Origin: JBOGWY01 sp050694015
Lineage (GTDB): Bacteria > Actinomycetota > CADDZG01 > WHSQ01
Direction: 5' to 3'
DNA length: 7,094 nucleotides
Assembly (NCBI GenBank): GCA_050694015.1
Contig: JBOGWY010000264.1
Span: forward strand, 1-7,094
In this document: positions 1-6,157 of the stretch, in pieces
Numbering within the stretch: position 1 is the stretch's first letter
Layout of the letters: every line of letters begins with the position of its first letter
Program-made: the position numbers and the translations under genes
The notes under the pieces: generated by a model
Told to the model about the DNA's origin: nothing
What the model saw: the letters and a program-made list of their open reading frames with translations, nothing else
The model's database searches: none

Positions 1-1278
1 GAACCACACCGTACCGGCCTCGATCTCCTCCATCGCTTTCATCATGTAGTCGAGTCGCAGCGTATAGACGTTGGCGCCGAGACCGAACTCGCTCGCGTTC
101 GTGCGCGCGATCGCTTCGTCGAGCGACGACACCTTGGCGATCGGCGCGACCGGACCGAACGTCTCCGTGCGCATCACGTCCATCGATTCGTCGACGTCCA
201 CCACCACAGCCGGTTCGAGGAAGAAGCCGCGCTCGAACGACCCTCGCTCGCCGCCGTGGAGTATCCGCGCACCCGAGCTCCGCGCCGCGGCCAGTTGCGC
301 CTCGACCTTGTCCCGTTGCACGCCGCGTACGAGCGGGCCGATGTCGGTGTCGTCCTTCATGGGGTCGCCGACCACGAGCTTGCGCGTCTCGGACACGAAC
401 GCGTCGAGGAAGTCGTCGTAGACCTGGGGGACGACGTAGAAACGCTCGGCCGAGGTGCACACCTGGCCGGTGTTCAGGTATGCGGCCCACACGGCGCCCT
501 TCGCGGCGACCTCGAGGTCGACGTCTTCGCACACGATAAACGCGTCCTTACCACCGAGCTCGAGGTGCACCTTCTTCATCTGGTCGGCGGCCGCGTGCAT
601 CACCTTCTTCCCGGTCTCGACCGAGCCGGTGAACGCGACCATCGAGATGTCCCGGTGCGACACCAGCGCCGCGCCGACGTCGGCCTCGCCGGTGACGACG
701 TTGACGACCCCCGCCGGGAAGATCTCCGCGAACCCCTCCGCCAGCTTCAACGTGGACAACGGTGTGTAAGGGGACGGCTTGACGACGACTGTGTTGCCCG
801 CGGCGAGTGCGGGCGCCAGCTTCCAGGCCAGCAGCAGGATCGGGTAGTTCCACGGCACGATCGCAACGACCGCGCCGAGCGGTTCCTTGAGGACGAGGTT
901 CAGCTGCCCGACTTCGCCTGAGGGGACGACGCGGCCTCGTTCCGTACGGCCGAGTTCGGCGTAGAAATCGCAGCACGCCGCGCTCCATCCCATCTCATCG
1001 CGGTTCTCGACGAGCGGCTTGCCGCCTTCTGCGGTCAATGTGATCGCCAGGTCGTCGGTGTGCTCGGTGATCCACGACGACAGCGCGTGCAGCATCTCGC
1101 CGCGTTCGGCCGCCGGCGTTCGCTTCCACTGTTTGAACGCGCCGCGCGCGGCCGCGACTGCAGCGTCGACCTGAGCGTCGCTCGCCGACGCGACCGCATC
1201 GATGACCTCTTCGGTCGCGGGATTGACGACTTCTATCGTGGTGCCGTCGCCGGTGACGGCGCTACCGGATATCAGCAA
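1..1278 (-). CDS. NAD(P)+-dependent aldehyde dehydrogenase, C-terminus cut by window edge
   Basis: This gene encodes an aldehyde dehydrogenase that oxidises an aldehyde to the carboxylic acid with NAD(P)+, in the cytosol. I translated 426 codons without a stop; the family is about 475-490 residues, so some 50-60 are missing beyond the left edge. The visible family landmarks are PWNYP with Asn144, VVKPS with cofactor-binding Lys167, FTGS at 216-219, LELGGK with general base Glu240, GQVCTS with catalytic Cys274, and ETFGPV with Glu372. The start is taken as TTG at 1276-1278, directly after the TAA of the aminotransferase, because the same frame is closed by that TAA and the next in-frame ATG is at codon 62, inside the conserved domain. 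No good Shine-Dalgarno is seen, so translational coupling to the upstream gene is inferred. Following GabT, it may oxidise succinate semialdehyde or an aminoaldehyde, but its motifs are not those of typical GabD and the substrate is uncertain. Confidence 0.93.
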   Translation of the reverse strand, partial: MLISGSAVTGDGTTIEVVNPATEEVIDAVASASDAQVDAAVAAARGAFKQWKRTPAAERGEMLHALSSWITEHTDDLAITLTAEGGKPLVENRDEMGWSAACCDFYAELGRTERGRVVPSGEVGQLNLVLKEPLGAVVAIVPWNYPILLLAWKLAPALAAGNTVVVKPSPYTPLSTLKLAEGFAEIFPAGVVNVVTGEADVGAALVSHRDISMVAFTGSVETGKKVMHAAADQMKKVHLELGGKDAFIVCEDVDLEVAAKGAVWAAYLNTGQVCTSAERFYVVPQVYDDFLDAFVSETRKLVVGDPMKDDTDIGPLVRGVQRDKVEAQLAAARSSGARILHGGERGSFERGFFLEPAVVVDVDESMDVMRTETFGPVAPIAKVSSLDEAIARTNASEFGLGANVYTLRLDYMMKAMEEIEAGTVWF

Positions 1279-2631
1279 TTACTCAGACATTCCCGCGTTG
1301 GCCCACTCCAGGGCTTCGGTCAGGACGTCGAGGCCCTCGTGCAGGTCTTCCTCGGAGATGACCAGCGGCGCGAGCAGGCGCACGACGTTGTCGTAAGTGC
1401 CGGCTTTCAGGATCAACACGCCGTTGGAATGACACCGCTTCACGACCGCCGCGGCCGCTAGCTTGTTGGGTTCCCGCGTGCGTTCGTCGACGACGAGTTC
1501 GATGCCGACCATCGGTCCCAACCCCCTCACCTCCCCAACGATACCGAGCGCATCCTGCAGTGGGTCGAGGCGTTCGCGGATGATCTTGCCTTGGGTCTCG
1601 GCGCGCGCGAGCAGGTCGGTCTCTTCGAGCTCGGCGATGACGGCCAGGGCGGCGGCGCAGGCGACGGGATTGCCTCCGTAGGTACCTCCGAGCCCCCCGA
1701 CGTGCGGCGCCTCCATCACGTCGGCAGGACCGGTGACGCCGGCGATCGGAAGGCCGGCACCGAGGGACTTCGCCGTGGTGACGATGTCGGGCACGACGCC
1801 GTAATGCTCGAAGGCGAACATCTTGCCGGTACGGCCCATGCCCGACTGCACCTCGTCGTCGATCAGAAGGATGTCGCGGTCCGAGCAGATCGCGCGCAAC
1901 GCGGGGATGTAATCGTCGGGGGCGACGACGAAGCCGCCCTCGCCCTGGACGGGCTCGACGATCATGCACGCGACTGCTGCCGCACCGAGTTGCGAATCGA
2001 TCATGTCGGCGGTGAACTCGGCGCACGCGATCCCGCACGACGGGTGCTCGAGGCCGAGGGGGCAGCGATAGCAATAGGGGAACGGAGCGCGGTAGACCTC
2101 GGGCGCGTAGGGGCCGAAGCCCTTCCGGTACGGCATGTCCTTCGCGGTGAGCGTCATGGCCATCAGGGTGCGGCCGTGGAACGCGTTCGTGAACGCGACC
2201 ACCGCATCGCGCTCGGTCGAGTAGCGCGCGATCTTGATCGCGTTCTCGACGGCTTCGGCCCCCGAGTTCGCGAGCATCGTCTTCTTGTCGTGGTTACCCG
2301 GAGTGATCCGGTTGAGTGTCTCGGCGAGTTCGATGTAGCCCTCGTACATCGACACATGGAAGCACTCGTGGATGAAGCGCTCCGCCTGTTCGGTGATCGC
2401 GCGCAGGACCCGCTCGTTGCCGCGGCCGATATTGAGAACGCCGAGCCCACCGGCGAAGTCGATGAACCGGTTGCCGTCGACATCCAGCACGCTAGCGCCG
2501 TCTCCGCCGGCGACGAAGATGGGCGCCGTATTGAAGACGGCTCGGGGGACCGCGGCGTCGCGGCGGGCGGACAGTTCCTGGGAGCGGGGGCCGGGTACTC
2601 CGGCCGAGGTATCCCGCGCTTTATCAGACAT
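1279..2631 (-). CDS. gabT: 4-aminobutyrate aminotransferase-type class III PLP aminotransferase
   Basis: This is a PLP-dependent class III (fold type I) omega-aminotransferase of 450 residues, the usual length. The best guess is transfer of the GABA amino group to 2-oxoglutarate, giving succinate semialdehyde and glutamate. The motifs are NSGAEAVENA at 122-131 (PLP phosphate region), FHGRT at 151-155, VEPVQGEGG with Glu226, LIDDEVQSG with Asp259 for the pyridine nitrogen, TTAKSLGAGLP with Schiff-base Lys288, GGTYGGNP at 315-322, and Arg418 in RLLAPL. NSGAEAVENA is typical of GabT and its close relatives. The ATG at 2629-2631 follows GAAGGAG on the minus strand (2636-2642) with four bases between. 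Four cysteines (187, 190, 199, 203) form a CxxC-x8-CxxxC set just before the PLP-binding half. The next gene, an aldehyde dehydrogenase, begins immediately after this stop, which suggests a two-step pathway. Putrescine, beta-alanine or another omega-amino acid could also be the donor. Confidence 0.92.
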   Translation of the reverse strand: MSDKARDTSAGVPGPRSQELSARRDAAVPRAVFNTAPIFVAGGDGASVLDVDGNRFIDFAGGLGVLNIGRGNERVLRAITEQAERFIHECFHVSMYEGYIELAETLNRITPGNHDKKTMLANSGAEAVENAIKIARYSTERDAVVAFTNAFHGRTLMAMTLTAKDMPYRKGFGPYAPEVYRAPFPYCYRCPLGLEHPSCGIACAEFTADMIDSQLGAAAVACMIVEPVQGEGGFVVAPDDYIPALRAICSDRDILLIDDEVQSGMGRTGKMFAFEHYGVVPDIVTTAKSLGAGLPIAGVTGPADVMEAPHVGGLGGTYGGNPVACAAALAVIAELEETDLLARAETQGKIIRERLDPLQDALGIVGEVRGLGPMVGIELVVDERTREPNKLAAAAVVKRCHSNGVLILKAGTYDNVVRLLAPLVISEEDLHEGLDVLTEALEWANAGMSE

Positions 2632-2734
2632 CTGGCTCCTTCATGGGCTTGTTTCGTTGTGCTATCCAAACGCCTCCCGGGAAGTTGTGCCACACGTTTC
2701 GGCGATTCGTCCTGTTTCGCGAGCGCTTCGTCCC

Positions 2735-2786
2735 CGTTGACGCTGGGGCGTAGCGTGGCGTTGACTGGGGCCGCTGACCTTCAACG
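2735..2786. repeat. Repeated CGTTGAC half-sites (direct plus inverted) upstream of patD
   Basis: CGTTGAC-GC-TGGGGC at 2735-2749 recurs as CGTTGAC-TGGGGC at 2759-2771, offset by 24 bp and differing by a two-base insertion. TCAACG at 2781-2786 is the inverse of CGTTGA, so the second copy and this one form an inverted pair around a 16-base gap. The copies lie across the proposed -10 and transcription start, where a repressor would act. No regulator gene is in the window, so the operator role is inference. Confidence 0.4.
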
Positions 2787-2793
2787 AGGAGGG
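2786..2793 (+). promoter_or_regulatory. Shine-Dalgarno site deciding the TTG start of patD
   Basis: GAGGAGGG sits seven bases before the TTG at 2801. It is a near-perfect anti-16S match at good spacing and supports TTG as the true start. The peptide from there aligns with the usual PatD/YdcW N-terminus. Confidence 0.8.
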
Positions 2794-2800
2794 CTACATC

Positions 2801-4234
2801 TTGGCAAGTCGGACGCTTCAGAACTTCATCGACGGCAGCTACGTGGATGCCGTCGAGGGCAAGACCGCCCCGCTGATCGATCCATCGACGGGGCAGACCT
2901 TCGCCCAGGCCCCCGTTTCCACCGCTCCCGACATCGATGCCGCATGCCGGGCCGCCCGCCGTGCCTTCGAGTCGTGGCGGGACACGACCCCGTCCGAGCG
3001 CAGCCTCGCGATCCTCAAGATCGCCGACGCCATCGAGGCCCGGGGCGAGGAGCTCGTACGTCTCGAGTGCGAGAACACCGGCAAGCCGTTCCAGATGACG
3101 ATGGAGGAAGAGCTCCCTCCGATGGTCGACCAGATCCGATTCATGGCCGGCGCGGCGCGCGTCCTGGAGGGCCGTGCGGCGGGCGAGTACATGGCCGGGC
3201 ACACGTCGTTCATCCGCAGGGAACCGGTCGGAGTGTGCGCGCAGGTCACCCCGTGGAACTACCCGATGATGATGGCGGTCTGGAAGTGGGCCCCGGCGAT
3301 CGCCGCGGGCAACACCGTCGTCTTGAAACCGTCGGACACGACCCCGGTCACGACGGTGATGATGGCCGAGATCATGGCCGAGTTCCTCCCGCCGGGCGTG
3401 TTCAACGTGATCTGCGGCGATCGCGACACCGGCGCCGCCCTGATCTCGCATCCCGAACCGGACATGGCCTCGCTCACCGGAAGCGTGCGCGCGGGCATGG
3501 ATGTCGCGCGTGCCGCGTCCGCCGATCTGAAACGCGTCCACCTCGAGCTCGGCGGCAAGGCGCCGGTGATCGTGTTCGACGACGCCGACCTCGCTGCGGC
3601 CGCGGAGGCGATCGCGGTGGCGGGCTACTTCAACGCGGGCCAGGACTGCACCGCGGCGACACGTGTGCTCGCATCCGGTCACGTGCACGACGACTTCGTG
3701 CACGAGCTCACCCAGCAGGCGAAGAACACGCGCACCGGCAAGCCCGACGACGAAGACATCCTGTACGGCCCCCTCAATAACGCGAACCAGCTCGAGCGTG
3801 TCGCCGGATTCTTCGAGCGCACGCCGGAGCACGCGCAGGTCAATGCAGGGGGGAACAAGATCGACAACGGCGGCGGCTACTTCTACGAGCCGACCGTCGT
3901 GTCCGCGCTAAAGCAGGACGACGAGATGATCCAGAACGAGATCTTCGGCCCCGTCATCACCGTGCAGCGATTCGACGAGGAGGAGAAGGCCCTGGCGTGG
4001 GCCAACGGCGTCGAGTACGGCTTGGCGTCGAGCGTGTGGACGAAGGACCATGGCCGGGCGATGCGCATGGCCAAGCGTCTCGACTTCGGGTGCGTGTGGA
4101 TCAACACGCACATCCCGCTCGTGGCCGAGATGCCGCACGGAGGCTTCAAGCATTCGGGCTACGGCAAGGACCTCTCGATGTACGGCTTCGAGGACTACAC
4201 GCGCATCAAGCACGTGATGTCATCCTTGTCCTAA
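2801..4234 (+). CDS. patD: Gamma-aminobutyraldehyde dehydrogenase (PatD/YdcW type)
   Basis: This encodes a 477-residue aldehyde dehydrogenase, full family length. It most likely oxidises 4-aminobutanal (from putrescine) to GABA with NAD+. Residues 115-155, including the AGAAR, AAGEY and GHTSFIRR motifs and PWNYP, and the C-terminal MPHGG...SGYGKD...YGFEDYT stretch closely resemble E. coli YdcW/PatD as I remember it. Catalytic and binding residues are Asn153 (PWNYP), Lys176 (VLKPS), Glu249 (LELGGKAP), Cys283 (GQDCTA) and Glu380 (NEIFGPV). Start is TTG at 2801 with a strong SD. It diverges from gabT, so the two arms together would carry 4-aminobutanal through GABA to succinate semialdehyde. An extended stem-loop-rich gap separates it from the next dehydrogenase. 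A related omega-aminoaldehyde, such as 3-aminopropanal or a betaine aldehyde, could also be used, as members of this branch are often promiscuous. Confidence 0.93.
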   Translation: MASRTLQNFIDGSYVDAVEGKTAPLIDPSTGQTFAQAPVSTAPDIDAACRAARRAFESWRDTTPSERSLAILKIADAIEARGEELVRLECENTGKPFQMTMEEELPPMVDQIRFMAGAARVLEGRAAGEYMAGHTSFIRREPVGVCAQVTPWNYPMMMAVWKWAPAIAAGNTVVLKPSDTTPVTTVMMAEIMAEFLPPGVFNVICGDRDTGAALISHPEPDMASLTGSVRAGMDVARAASADLKRVHLELGGKAPVIVFDDADLAAAAEAIAVAGYFNAGQDCTAATRVLASGHVHDDFVHELTQQAKNTRTGKPDDEDILYGPLNNANQLERVAGFFERTPEHAQVNAGGNKIDNGGGYFYEPTVVSALKQDDEMIQNEIFGPVITVQRFDEEEKALAWANGVEYGLASSVWTKDHGRAMRMAKRLDFGCVWINTHIPLVAEMPHGGFKHSGYGKDLSMYGFEDYTRIKHVMSSLS

Positions 4235-4249
4235 CCCTTTTGTACTGTT

Positions 4250-4273
4250 GCTCGGGCGGCGTGCCGACCGAGC
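4250..4273 (+). other. Stem-loop 16 bases after the patD stop
   Basis: GCTCGG (4250-4255) pairs with CCGAGC (4268-4273). After a G-A mismatch, CGG and CCG extend the stem to a CGTG tetraloop, nine base pairs in all. No T-run follows, so it is not a classical intrinsic terminator. It could be a U-less terminator, an mRNA 3'-end stabiliser or part of the next gene's leader. Confidence 0.45.
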
Positions 4274-4282
4274 CTCAGCACG

Positions 4283-4305
4283 CGTGGCGGGCTTGGCCCG
4301 TCACG
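4283..4305 (+). other. Ten-base-pair GC-rich hairpin between patD and the third dehydrogenase
   Basis: CGTGGCGGGC (4283-4292) pairs with GCCCGTCACG (4296-4305) around a three-base TTG loop, with one G-U pair. It is the strongest hairpin I see in the window. It lies only ten bases after the preceding stem-loop, and no T-run follows it. Termination, RNA processing or attenuation between the two dehydrogenase genes are all possible. Confidence 0.5.
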
Positions 4306-4324
4306 ACTACTAACTGGAGGGGTC

Positions 4325-4357
4325 TACAGCGCGCTCTGGCTGTAACAAAACGGAGGA
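4325..4357 (+). promoter_or_regulatory. Hairpin, A-rich linker and Shine-Dalgarno before the third dehydrogenase
   Basis: TACAGC (4325-4330) and GCTGTA (4339-4344) form a perfect six-pair stem with an eight-base loop. The linker ACAAAAC (4345-4351) leads to GGAGGA (4352-4357), three bases before the ATG at 4361. Loop bases CTCT (4334-4337) can pair with GGAG (4352-4355), three Watson-Crick pairs and one G-U, which would close an H-type pseudoknot over the SD. The SD is firm. The regulatory pseudoknot is inference. The 20-bp inverted repeat could instead be a protein-binding site. A second SD-like GGAGGGG at 4316-4322 has no start codon at usable distance. Confidence 0.45.
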
Positions 4358-4360
4358 AGC

Positions 4361-5791
4361 ATGACTGACACCAAGCCTTACCTCGTCGCAGGACAGTGGA
4401 AGACCGGGTCCGAGAGTTTCGAGGTGACGAGCCCTTACGACGATTCGGTCATCGCGACCGTCGGCACACCGACGGAGCAGGACGTCGAGACCGCGGTGAC
4501 GGCATGCGCAGAGGCCTTCGCCGAGACCCGCAAGCTCCCCGTGCACGTGCGAGCGGAGGCCCTGGCCCATATCTCCGCGCGGCTCGCCGAGCGTGCCGCC
4601 GAGGTCGCCGAGCTGATCGCGAGGGAGGGCGGCAAGCCGCTCAAGTGGGCAAAGGTCGAAGCCGCTCGTGCGATCTCGACCTTCCGCTGGGCGGCGGAGG
4701 AGTGTCGCCGCATCGGCGGTGAGTTCATGCGCTTCGACGCCGACGAATCGCTCGGATCCCGCGCTGCCGTCGTTCGTCGGTTCCCGATCGGCCCCGTTCT
4801 GGCGATCTCTCCGTTCAACTTCCCGGTGAACCTCGTCGCGCACAAGATGGCCCCGGCCCTCGCGGTCGGCGCGCCGATCGTGATCAAGCCGGCGACCAAG
4901 ACCCCGCTCGGTGCGTTGCTACTCGGCGAGCTGTTCATGGAAACCGACCTGCCCGCGAACATGCTCCACGTGCTTCCGATCGGCGGCTCGGAAGCCGGTG
5001 AGCTCGCCAAAGACCAGCGCTTCCGCAAGATCTCGTTCACCGGTTCCTCTCAGGTCGGGTGGGATCTCAAGGGGGCCGATCCCAAAAAGACCGTGACGCT
5101 CGAACTCGGCGGCAACGCGGGCGTGATCGTTCACGACGACGGCGATCTCGATCTCGCCGCGCAGCGGATCGCCTACGGCGGCTTCTACCAAGCCGGTCAG
5201 TCGTGTATCTCGGTGCAACGCGTGTTCGTCCAGCGCCGCGTCGCGGACACTTTCCAGGACAAGTTGCTCGCCGAGGTCGAGAAGCTGAAGACCGGCGACC
5301 CACTGGACCCCGAAACCGACGTCGGCCCCTTGGTCGACCACAGCGCGCTCGAGAAGGTGTCGTCGCTCGTGGATGAAGCGGTTCAGCGAGGAGCGGAGAT
5401 CCTGATCGGCGGCAAGCGCGAGGACCCGTTCTACCTGCCGACGGTCCTGCGCAAGACAGAGCGCGACATGAAGGTCCGCCAGGAGGAGATCTTCGGGCCG
5501 GTGGTGACGCTGGAGACCTACGACGACTTCGACCAGGCGATCGAGCTCGCGAACGAGACGAGCTACGGGTTGCAGGCGGGTGTGTTCACCAACGACGTGA
5601 ATCGCATCTTTCAGGCGCACCGCGACATCGAGGTCGGGGGCGTCATCGTCAACGACGTGTCCGCGTTCCGTGCCGATCAGATGCCGTACGGCGGGACCAA
5701 GGACTCCGGTGTCGGACGCGAGGGTCTCAAGTGGGCGATGGAGGAGATGACCGAAGAGAAGATCCTGGTCCTCTCACACGTCCCGCTCTAG
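4361..5791 (+). CDS. Aldehyde dehydrogenase of the lactaldehyde/y4uC-like branch
   Basis: This encodes a full-length 476-residue NAD(P)+ aldehyde dehydrogenase, cytosolic. The landmarks are SPFNFPVNLVAHK with Asn153, VIKPA with Lys176, SFTGSSQVGW at 225-234, LELGGNAG with Glu248, GQSCIS with Cys282, and EEIFGP with Glu376. The FNFP plus NLVAHKMAPALAVG and LELGGNAG signatures place it nearer the lactaldehyde/GAPN-like and y4uC-like dehydrogenases than PatD, so it is not a recent duplicate of its neighbour. Start is ATG at 4361 behind GGAGGA. It lies 126 bases after patD in the same direction, probably co-transcribed in part, but the gap contains three hairpins. Possible substrates include succinate semialdehyde, lactaldehyde or another small hydroxy- or oxo-aldehyde; sequence alone does not decide. 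Its TAG stop abuts the stop of the convergent zinc-ribbon gene. Confidence 0.93.
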   Translation: MTDTKPYLVAGQWKTGSESFEVTSPYDDSVIATVGTPTEQDVETAVTACAEAFAETRKLPVHVRAEALAHISARLAERAAEVAELIAREGGKPLKWAKVEAARAISTFRWAAEECRRIGGEFMRFDADESLGSRAAVVRRFPIGPVLAISPFNFPVNLVAHKMAPALAVGAPIVIKPATKTPLGALLLGELFMETDLPANMLHVLPIGGSEAGELAKDQRFRKISFTGSSQVGWDLKGADPKKTVTLELGGNAGVIVHDDGDLDLAAQRIAYGGFYQAGQSCISVQRVFVQRRVADTFQDKLLAEVEKLKTGDPLDPETDVGPLVDHSALEKVSSLVDEAVQRGAEILIGGKREDPFYLPTVLRKTERDMKVRQEEIFGPVVTLETYDDFDQAIELANETSYGLQAGVFTNDVNRIFQAHRDIEVGGVIVNDVSAFRADQMPYGGTKDSGVGREGLKWAMEEMTEEKILVLSHVPL

Positions 5792-6157
5792 TTACTCGTC
5801 CGGAGGAACGATCCGTGTTCGTTTCCAGATGGAGCGCAACGCCATCGGCATCACGACGAACAACCACATCGCCATGCCGACGAGACCGAGGACTCCCGCG
5901 GTGAAGAAGAAGTAGAACGGGAGCAGCAGTGCCAGGCTCGCCAGGACGCGACCGACCGGGCCGAAGGCCGTCGCACTCGCTTTCCAGCGCGACCACGTCG
6001 CCGGTGGCGGGCGTCGGTAGGCTTCGGGATGTGCGAACGGGTTCTCCGTCCCCCTGCCCTCGACGTCTTCGACCGGTGTCTCGTCGAAGCGCGTGTAGCA
6101 CTGAGGGCACCACCGGGCATCTTCGGCGACCGTCGCCCCGCAGCTAGGGCACTTCAT
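5792..6157 (-). CDS. Small zinc-ribbon membrane protein
   Basis: This encodes a 121-residue protein of unknown function. The N-terminus is a zinc ribbon, with CPSC at 3-6 and CPQC at 17-20 as likely zinc ligands. A charged, proline-rich linker covers about 21-65. A hydrophobic stretch at about 71-107 (rich in L, F, M and V) fits two closely spaced transmembrane helices, followed by a basic tail (RSIWKRTR). The ATG at 6155-6157 is chosen because MKCPSCG is the normal beginning of such ribbons. The frame stays open upstream to an ATG at 6239-6241, but that Arg/Ser-rich extension is antisense to the neighbouring gene. No clear SD precedes the start. GATGAT on the minus strand (6164-6169) sits exactly where a -10 box of a leaderless transcript would be. 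It diverges from the HExxH gene with overlapping starts and converges tail-to-tail on the third dehydrogenase. Confidence 0.75.
   Translation of the reverse strand: MKCPSCGATVAEDARWCPQCYTRFDETPVEDVEGRGTENPFAHPEAYRRPPPATWSRWKASATAFGPVGRVLASLALLLPFYFFFTAGVLGLVGMAMWLFVVMPMALRSIWKRTRIVPPDE

Larger units (their letters stand above)
2632..2800. promoter_or_regulatory. Divergent intergenic promoter region between gabT and patD
   Basis: This 169-bp gap holds no credible gene and must carry promoters for both catabolic arms. For patD, a weak candidate is TTCGTC (2727-2732), 18 bases, then TAGCGT (2751-2756), which fits the TAnnnT actinobacterial -10 pattern. For gabT, the minus strand has GATAGC near 2662-2667, but no convincing -35. 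GTTTCG occurs three times (2651-2656, 2696-2701, 2714-2719) and an 8-bp palindrome TCCCGGGA lies at 2675-2682; neither is clearly significant. Promoter positions are inference from consensus only. Confidence 0.5.

Noticed and set aside
548..988. Minus-strand frame of 146 codons inside the first dehydrogenase
   Set aside because: It is in a different frame from the dehydrogenase, which reads without a stop from 1278 to 1 with every catalytic motif. The alternative product is Arg-rich and featureless.
2624..2644. Short upstream reading frame MKEPDV overlapping the gabT start on the minus strand
   Set aside because: Its ATG lies directly beside the gabT SD and has no SD of its own at workable distance. 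A six-codon frame can occur by chance.
2678..2693. TGGCAC on the minus strand upstream of gabT, resembling a sigma-54 -24 box
   Set aside because: The required TTGC-type -12 element at the right spacing is absent, and actinobacteria generally lack sigma-54.
1591..3780. A 729-codon open frame on the plus strand across gabT and into patD
   Set aside because: It is antisense to gabT and out of frame in patD. Its Arg/Gly/Asp-rich product has no recognisable domain, and the three real proteins have full catalytic motifs. Long shadow frames are expected at this GC content.
2624..3832. A 402-codon minus-strand frame opposite patD
   Set aside because: It is antisense to a complete, motif-bearing dehydrogenase, and its product is low-complexity (Arg, Gly, Val, His) without a domain.
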